Source of the DNA: Russula earlei
Lineage: Eukaryota > Basidiomycota > Agaricomycetes > Russulales > Russulaceae
Direction: 5' to 3'
DNA: 64,000 bases
NCBI GenBank assembly: GCA_025769875.1
Contig: JAGFNK010000050.1
Coordinates: 1 to 64,000 of the forward strand
Positions 57,264 through 64,000 of this stretch are shown piece by piece (within the stretch, counting starts at the first letter, position 1; every line of letters begins with the position of its first letter). The translations under genes and the position numbers were made by a program. Under the pieces are notes generated by a model, which searched no databases, had not been told where the DNA came from, and saw only the letters and a program-made list of their open reading frames with translations.

Positions 57264-57937
57264 GATTGCAAAAGAAAAATAATTCTCAGCGGATCAGCGC
57301 TGGTCTGTCACAGAAGGAACTGAGTGTCAGCCGTCAGACCTGGACAAATCTCGCGGAGAGATATCGCCTTGACAACAACTTTTGAAGTCGATCTGCCACA
57401 AGTACGTAAATCCAACGGCGGCGGGCGGGGAAGAACGTATATATATATGGGGATCACCGTACTCGTCCCAACGGCCGCATACAAATCCAGGTCCGAAAAT
57501 TTTTGAGTGGGTTGACCGCGGCTATAGGCTTCGTATTTTTTTTTATCGGTTATACGGGACTACCAGTCTCAAGGAGTCACATGGTCACACCTCGTTCCTT
57601 TGGCAGTTCAACGATATCTCGTCGGGCAACGGTACTGTGCACAATACGAATCAACGTCTATCGGCAGATGCTGCAGACCCTCATAGCCAAACCAGCTCCG
57701 TACCACATTTGTGTTGGGCATGACTGTGCGGATCCTTTTTTTCAAGTGGCGTTCTCTTCACTAATTGAGGTTCAAGGATCTTACTTTCTGCTACCTTCAC
57801 ATGACCGAGAATGACCTGAAGGTGTTAGACACCATCGGAACGCCAGAGTACTTGAAGGGAAATCTTTCTGATAGTGGTTCGTCCTCCCTGGTGAGAACTC
57901 CATGGCCTCTGTACTGAGGTGAGCGTCCACCGCAGAA
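57264..57937. other. Divergent promoter region
   Basis: Lies between the TFIIIC gene (minus) and the Apc13-like gene (plus). A 103-codon plus-strand frame (57503-57814) has no recognisable domain. Confidence 0.45.
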
Positions 57938-58454
57938 ATGGATATCCCAGTGCACATGGTTCCGCCGAACCCTGACGATTCAGATAGTTCGTACATTCTC
58001 CCGGTTTCCCTTTTCTTTTTTTGATCCATTGAGGCACTGCATCAAAGTACTCCCTTCCCATATTCATCCATCTTATCCCTACGGAAATCCAACAAACATC
58101 AAGCACCCTGCGGCTCGCCCGCGTGTGCCTTACGACCCGACCTCACGTGCATTATTCGAAGACATGGGATACGCTGGAGGTGGTGTTAATGGAACGTTGA
58201 GATGGAAAGATCTTGCGCTCGATATTTTATTACCTGTCGACAAAGAGAAAGAAGAGGCGGAGAAAGCAGCTCATGCCCGGAAAATGGCTAGCGGTGCTAA
58301 TGCAAACCAGTATCAGCCTCCTTCGCAACAACAACCGGAGGCCGTGGGAGAAGAAGGGGATGCTGATGACGAGAACGAAAATGATGAAAACGACGAAGAT
58401 GAGATACCAGAGGAACGGGAGGGGGAAACCAGTTTTGAGGACGATGATGAATAG
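57938..58454 (+). CDS. Probable Apc13/Swm1, small subunit of the anaphase-promoting complex
   Basis: The anaphase-promoting complex ubiquitinates mitotic regulators; Apc13 is a small structural subunit. Support comes from an N-terminal DSSYILPVSLFF element, then RHCIKVLPSHIHP (an LP..I..P pattern), and LRWKDLALDILLPVD near residue 80, comparable to the W.DLAL..L motif of Apc13. An acidic, low-complexity tail follows. The first element and the rest are one base out of phase across a run of seven T at about 58013-58020, so there is either a homopolymer error, a real frameshift or an unrecognised intron. Without the first element the frame opens at 58029. It ends 38 bases from the stop of Rrp4 in convergent orientation. 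Confidence 0.55.
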
Positions 58455-58492
58455 GCCCTTCCTATTGCATGAGTATCAGAATATTATTTACC

Positions 58493-59779
58493 CTAGTACT
58501 GTTCAGCAAGCTCTTTCTTCATGGTAACTGCGGCAATCAGGGCGTCAGCCGCATCCTCGAGAAGCAACTCCTTGACATCCGAATCGTGCTCAATAACCCA
58601 TTCGTAGGCATCTAACACTATCGCGTCGGTTATGGGTACTGACCGAGATGCCAATACCCGTATGATATTGGAGATTTGGGCGATAGCCGTCCTCGTTGCA
58701 TCATCGATATCCTGCCACGGATGAGATGGTTGACTGAGGAACGTGAGTTGTAATAGAAACGAACGTCATTTTGATTGGAGTATACGGCCTCTGCATCAAA
58801 TCCCTCCTCCCCTTCTTTCTCGTTCTCTGGGACATGCTTGCTTATCCAGATGTACCCGTTCAAGCCCAGTATCAAGTCGACACCAGAAGGGAGTGTGCAA
58901 AAATGAGATTTCAATCTGCGAATAAGGACAGGAGGGACTGAAACAAGTTGCCCGTTTCTGAGCTAAGGAAGATGAAGCTGGCGCCGTCACTCATGTGCCT
59001 CGTTTCAGGTATGAAACGCACCTTGCCATACTTGAGTGACCGCGTGTGGAGAGACATAGCCCCGTCGGCGAAAAATGCTTGGACTTCGGCTACTAGCAGG
59101 TCACCCTCTTCGAAAAAGTTTCGCATTTGAAGCTCATCGCTCTCCAATTTTCGACGCTGATGTCCATACGGACCCAGTATTGTTAACTTAAAGATCAAGC
59201 CAGATTTTGTGTACATCCACCTGGACACCTCCTGGAAGATTGACGGAGGAGAGCATAAGAACGGCATCCTGTCGAGCGTTGGCATCAACCTTCCACCTTC
59301 GCGGTTGTACCTTTCTCGTCTTGTCATAATTTGTTATAGGCGAGCGGAAATACGACGCGTACCTCCGTGATTCGTCCGATCACAAGGTCTCCAACTTCCG
59401 GGTTGTATCTACGGAAGTGGGTTAGAGAGGTAAAACGGTTTTAAATTTCGATCAGCGCACCTGGTGCGCAGTGCTCGCACAGTGACGAGCTTGTTGACCC
59501 TCTCAATGATGCCGGCGACTGATGCGACAACTTCATCGCAATCCACGTAAGTACCATGTCCCCTAGAAACTCTCAGTCAGTCGAAAAGAAACAGGAGAAA
59601 TGAGTAATCTCTCACCTCATAAAGGCACGTGAGGAGGTAATAGATTCTCCGGGAGACGTGATTTTCACATTCCCAACCTCAGAAGCTTCGTCGTCGTTCA
59701 TGTAGACGTCTTCGTCCGCATCCGCATCCGCGCCGCGTTGATTGACAAGGGAGTATGGGGAAGAGAATGTTATCATCAT
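58493..59779 (-). CDS. RRP4: Exosome subunit Rrp4 (EXOSC2)
   Basis: Cap subunit of the RNA exosome, which degrades and trims RNA. Start ATG 59779 ([16 protein letters not shown]). Exons about 59779-59616, 59562-59461, 59408-59363, 59310 onward, and three more. Conserved pieces: [48 protein letters not shown] (S1 start), [59 protein letters not shown], then the KH-like part with [16 protein letters not shown] very short intron (about 31-35 nt) is needed near 58755. All landmarks of the family are present; the product is about 350 residues, a normal size. Confidence 0.93.
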
Positions 59780-60457
59780 GTTGTGAAAATGTTTTTCCGG
59801 TCATGCCAGGATTTGATTTTTTTCGGATCCGCGGGATTGCACGATTCCGGGTGCCCCAATTCTAGGTGCACAGTCAATTGACAGTTGACACAATCAACCT
59901 TCAAACAGATGGTGAATCTTGGTGGCTTCAGGCACTGCCTGGATAAACCTAGGCGATGCACATAACGAGCGGAACAGTGTGGAATAATGGTGAAAGGTGG
60001 AAGACCGATGGACGTCGGTGTAGAGGTTGTGATTTATGACACGATGCAATATTGGCAAAAGTTGGCAGACCCCCGCTCTCGAAAATCGACCCTCATCTAT
60101 ACCTAAGAACCACATCAACTATATTAACAGGCAACACATTGAATTTTCGGTGTTGGTCATCGACGATCGGGCATTCGCCTAAAGCTCAATCAGTTCAGAA
60201 ATGCGGATAGTATCAACCGCTACCAAATTAGCGGCGTGGTCAGAATCGATCTCACAAGAATAATCGACATTACGAATTAAGTCTAAATGGCCATCTAACC
60301 AGGCGTTACAGCAGCAGTATTTGAAATGACAGATATACGAATGGAGACCAGATTAGAGTAAGGGTGAGTCGCCAGCGACCTGTAATGATAATGTAAAGGG
60401 TAAGCCCCTCTCGCTCGACTATGAAATCACTCGTGCATCGCGCTCTCGCCTCCACAT
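59780..60457. other. Intergenic region
   Basis: Promoter side of Rrp4 and 3' side of the MYND gene. No further gene recognised; the small minus-strand frames at 59776-60118 lack domains. Confidence 0.5.
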
Positions 60458-61166
60458 TTACTTGTAAGCAAGGAAATAGGCCGAGAGCGCGGGCAAATCA
60501 TTGGACCCTGCATCAGAATAGCCCTGTCTCCTTGATCCATTGTACTTGAGGACGATCACCGGACCACACCAAGGTTTGGAAGCCGCACCGGAGGTGATGC
60601 GAAAAATTGCCTGATTTATTGGGGCATTCGCGGCCAAGGCACCAGGAGAATACCAGAGGTGCAAGGGGAAACGTAAGGGCTCTCCATTCAGACCTTGGGT
60701 CAAGACCACATTGTCGGCCTGTCCTCCAGGAAAATACCCTTGTATAAGAGGAGTCGGGCAGGCGCCTTGAGCAGGAGTGTGAGGAGGCTCGCAAGTTACG
60801 GTAATAATTCGAGGTCGATCTGAACGCTCGGCTAAGTGTGTTACACGTGGGGAAGGAATGTACTGTACCTTCCTGCGGAGCAAAAAGTATTGCAGATACG
60901 GTAACTAATTGGGGTTGAATAGGCGGTGGCGTGGCAAGCGTGTTAGAACGCGCGGATGCGACGGGGACGCACTCCCGGCGGTGACGGGCCCAATCCTGTG
61001 GCAGAATGAGTTCCAACGTGACCACCTAGGGCACGATGACGTGACGCACACTCTGGAGGTGCTCGGGGGAACAATACCATGCGTTTTGGCATCGGCTGCA
61101 CCACATTGACGTAGATTTGAAGCACACCGTGCACGGGTGATTGATCAGCGAAACAGTAGGGTTCAT
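60458..61166 (-). CDS. MYND zinc-finger protein
   Basis: Three exons (61166-61050, 60995 to about 60872, then to 60458). The MYND finger crosses the first intron: CTVCFKSTSMWCSRC, AWYCSPEHLQS, then DWARHRREC. MYND fingers bind proline-rich partner proteins. A C-terminal domain follows with NVVLTQGLNGEPLRFPLHLW, RITSGAASKPWCGPVIVLK and GSNDLPALSAYFLAYK, an arrangement I know from a family of small Agaricomycete MYND proteins of unknown role. Product about 200 residues. No lesions seen. Confidence 0.85.
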
Positions 61167-62007
61167 AGCCGACGCGTATGAGGACAGTGAGCGGGAATTT
61201 GTGAAGAAACTGAACAAAATGATGCAGAACACGCCGGATAAAAGGGAGGGCCCTTTTAAATCGCCAGGATAAGCGGAGATATTGATTGTCGCTGTTATGC
61301 AGTGAAAGATTTACATCTTGCAAGTGATATTGGGAGACACGCGAGACTACGAAAGGGAATGGGTGCCGAAGGGGCAGTGATAGTGGGTCAGGCAACGTCA
61401 GTGTAGTCCGTACGTTTACGGAACAAAATCCTCGATGGGGACTTGGGGGGAAACGAAACGATCAAGATCAATGGTTAAAGAGAGCTCGACGTAACCGAAC
61501 AGCCTCACGGGGGCCACCATTCGGAAGTAGTGGATTCGGTGCGTCCCCAAGCACGACTAGGAGCACGGGAGGCGAAAGAGCATGTCCTGTCGGGAATAAT
61601 CGTCGTAGGGACAACCAAAGACGAAACGTTCCAAAGTGTAGGTGGTCGCGGCAATGCTCATCAATGTATTAGGGAAGAAAGTAACGTGGGAAGGTGAGGA
61701 AAGTAAATTGATTCATTTTTTTGCAAAGAAGCGGGAATCGAGTCCGCGAGGGCAATCGCAAATAACCACTGGCAACTGTTGATCGATCTGTTTGAGGTTT
61801 GAGGATCGTTATGCAAGGCAATCGAACGGACACCTCAGCTTCAGCTCTCTGGTGACCGTGACTGGTGACCGGACCCACTCGCTTGGTTGGATCTCTTCGG
61901 CTGTCTCGGCCCCATAGTTTCTCACGCCCTGACAACCAAAGGAGGCAGGTTGAATCGTATCTCAACAACTCTGACCACGACGGCCTCCCTCAGATTGGTG
62001 AACCGAT
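61167..62007. other. Divergent promoter region between MYND gene and Y14
   Basis: 841 bp with no supported gene. The minus-strand frame 61968-61669 has no domain. Likely holds both promoters. Confidence 0.5.
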
Positions 62008-62744
62008 ATGTCCGATGACGAAATGAACATTGATGAAGGTACCGTCTTCACGCATCTCTTTCTCTTTATGTCGGTCACCTTGAAGTTCAAGTGACCAACG
62101 GGGGCGGATCCGTCCGGAAAAGAGGCCGTGGCTTTCAGAGTTCTGGAGGAGGTCAGTCTCCTTACCTCATACCATGATCTACGTCTGCGTTCTGATGCCA
62201 TCCGTCCCCTTCAGCTGGCAACGAAGCGGGCGTTGGGTCTGAGCAGACTTACGACCAAGTGGAATCCGCACCGACGCGAGACCCTGATACCCGAGCGGCG
62301 CGGTGTGAGCGTTGTTACACTTTTGTTTCCACATGGCTGATTAGGACACCCATCCCGTGTTAGCGGTCGAAGGGTGGATCGTTCTCGTTACGAATGTCCA
62401 TGAGGAGGCCACAGAGGAGGATGTCACCGAAAAATTTGCCGATTATGGCGAGATCAAAAATCTACATCTCAATCTCGATAGAAGAACGGGCTATGTCAAA
62501 GTGCGTTCAGCAAGGTTCACTATCCGAGAGACAATACCTGACTTTTCATTAGGGCTACGCCTTGGTGGAATACGAAACAATGGCAGAAGCGCAGGCGGCG
62601 ATTGATGGCGCGTCGGGCACGACGTTGTTGGAGCAGACATTGTCTTGTGACTATGCTTTCGTGAGACCCCCTCCTTCCGGTCCTAAGAAGGGCCGGGGTC
62701 GGGAAGGACGTGGTCGTAGTGCGAGTCCGCGACGAAGGGATTGA
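62008..62744 (+). CDS. RBM8A: Exon-junction complex protein Y14 (RBM8A)
   Basis: RNA-recognition-motif partner of Mago in the exon-junction complex. ATG at 62008 ([10 protein letters not shown]). Introns follow after 62038, after the [11 protein letters not shown] segment, before [11 protein letters not shown], and after LDRRTGYVK. The RRM reads [38 protein letters not shown] (RNP2/RNP1 region), [19 protein letters not shown], and [13 protein letters not shown]; the tail is Arg/Gly/Ser-rich ([10 protein letters not shown]). This fits Y14 very closely. Five exons in 737 bases is consistent with an intron-dense genome. Confidence 0.95.
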
Positions 62745-62988
62745 CTGTGTTTTCATTACAAGCGGGTGGTCAAGTTATCACTTGACCCTTCCTATACATT
62801 TCATTCGGCCTTTGCTTACCCATGAGGGGCCCAACCAGTTATTCGCCATCATGAGTGACCTCTCGTGCATGTCGCCACTTGCGCGTCTGTGCGCGTTAGT
62901 CATGTGAGTTGGGCGGAGTTTCAACTTGGTGTTGAACGCGGCGTTCGTGCAGTCCGCAGGTCGTGTTTTATCCTCCCTCAAACCTTCC

Positions 62989-64000
62989 ATGGCTCCCGCA
63001 GCGCGTGACAGCGATTCCAATGGCACAAATGCCGAGTTATCGCCGAGAAAAACAAAATCTCAAGGAGAGTCTCCGGAGCAATATGGTCAGAGTGACCAGC
63101 CTGGTCCTATGGATAGTGAAGAAGAGGACAGTGAAGTCTACGAGATTGAAGCCATTCTGGACGCGAAAAGGGGTGCCACAGGCTCTGTGCGTTTTTGAAT
63201 GCATCCCTCGAAATTTAATTAATGCGCCTCATTATCATGATCCCCTTTCCAAGACTAGAATCGGCTACCTCGTGAAATGGAAAGGATATACGGATGATGA
63301 GAATAGCTGGGTTGATGAACGCGATGCGGGGTGAGTACCGGTCACGGACGGCACACTTCGTCATCCTCATCCTCATTGGTCTAGAGGTGCAAAAGAACTG
63401 ATAGCGGAATACTGGGCGCGTCAAGGAAAGAAGAAGGGTGAAAAGGCAGGACGTAAATCCGACCCTAAGCCAAAGGCTGCCACTCGCCGTCCGGTAGCTG
63501 CCTCTGTCGAGACGACACCTGAACCTGGTCAGGCTACAAAAAAGCGCGGCAGGGATCGACCAAAAGTCCAGCCAGAAAGTGATGATGACGGTGCGGAAGA
63601 CGAGGAAGATACAAGATCGAGGAAGAGAGGCAGGAAGAGCAATGGCGTCACTCGAAGGGCCTCTCCTTCCCCTGCATCGTCTTCAAACAGGGCCAGCCCA
63701 ACCGTAGAGCTTCTCGAACCTAGTACGATCAAGAAGTGGGGGAATCTCCCAAGCTGGGAACGACATATAGACGTGATTGATACCGTCGAGAAGTCAGAAG
63801 AAGGGGATCTATTTATCTATTTTAAATTGTATGGTGTTCGTCTTCCTGCCTGTCCAATGTCTCTGACAGATTTGGGATACTTTATAGGAAGGGCGAGAAG
63901 ACTGCATGCAAAGAAAATTCGAAGGTCTGCGCGGAGAAGTTCCCGCAAGAGGTGCGCTTCCTCGCGACCATGTTACTTACCCAATCTGAGCAAGGGTCAT
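62989..64000 (+). CDS. HP1-type chromodomain and chromoshadow protein (3' end outside window)
   Basis: Heterochromatin protein 1/Swi6 family: the chromodomain binds methylated histone H3K9 and the chromoshadow dimerises. Exons: 62989-63186, 63254-63330, 63385-63828, 63870 to the edge. Chromodomain: SEVYEIEAILDAKRG, then RIGYLVKWKGYTDDENSWVD, with the aromatic residues Y and W in place; it is completed by AKELIAEYWARQGKK. A basic hinge follows (KKRGRDRPK, SRKRGRKS). The chromoshadow begins WERHIDVIDTVEKSEEGDL and reaches KVCAEKFPQE before the window ends. Starts 244 bases after the Y14 stop, same strand. The gene lies near a region full of silenced repeats, which its product would be expected to help silence. 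Confidence 0.92.

Overview
The window reads as nuclear DNA of a filamentous basidiomycete, most likely an Agaricomycete. Host genes have many 45-70 nt introns, there is a decayed FunK1-type kinase (a family known from these fungi), and the retroelements are Ty3/gypsy chromoviruses and Ty1/copia elements typical of their repeats. I cannot name the species.

Bases 1-44,900 are a transposon graveyard. From the left: a Gag zinc-knuckle remnant; a 2.9 kb foldback element with ~405 bp inverted termini around a purine-rich core; a complete but dead chromovirus A (5015-12687, 492 bp LTRs, AATAG duplication) that split a minus-strand host gene and carries a foreign solo LTR in gag; then decayed host genes (an LRR/F-box-like pseudogene and the FunK1 pseudogene) and one good gene, an ER protein disulfide isomerase ending in KDEL (18820-20394). 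Next come two 3' halves of related chromoviruses joined head to head (B, 20760-29004, minus; C, 29005-32165, plus). B is interrupted by a 3563 bp hAT-type element with a perfect 8 bp duplication. That element carries a decayed Ppo-like fatty-acid dioxygenase gene and a nested 519 bp TA-type MITE. Then a truncated copia D holds two solo LTRs and, inside its own 3' LTR, a full-length copia E (36779-42911, TGTTC duplication) that holds a third solo LTR. Target-site duplications let the order of insertion be read directly.

Bases 44,991-64,000 are a gene-dense housekeeping block with no recognisable transposon: a RING-finger E3 (+), the Doa10/Ssm4/MARCH6 ER ubiquitin ligase (-), a TFIIIC 90 kDa-type subunit (-), a probable Apc13/Swm1 (+), exosome Rrp4 (-), a MYND-finger protein (-), the exon-junction protein Y14/RBM8A (+), and an HP1-type chromodomain plus chromoshadow protein (+) that runs to the window edge. 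The boundary between repeats and genes near 44.9 kb is sharp.

Two things look most worth follow-up. First, all three chromovirus copies carry an extra open region between the pol chromodomain and the 3' LTR. It has a proline-rich/acidic N-part and a C-part with two adjacent CCHC zinc knuckles, that is, a second Gag-like protein in the position where other elements carry env. Second, the hAT element has captured host oxygenase sequence. The decay itself is informative: LTR pairs and stop codons differ almost only by transitions at sites that reconstruct as CpG, which suggests methylation-linked deamination.
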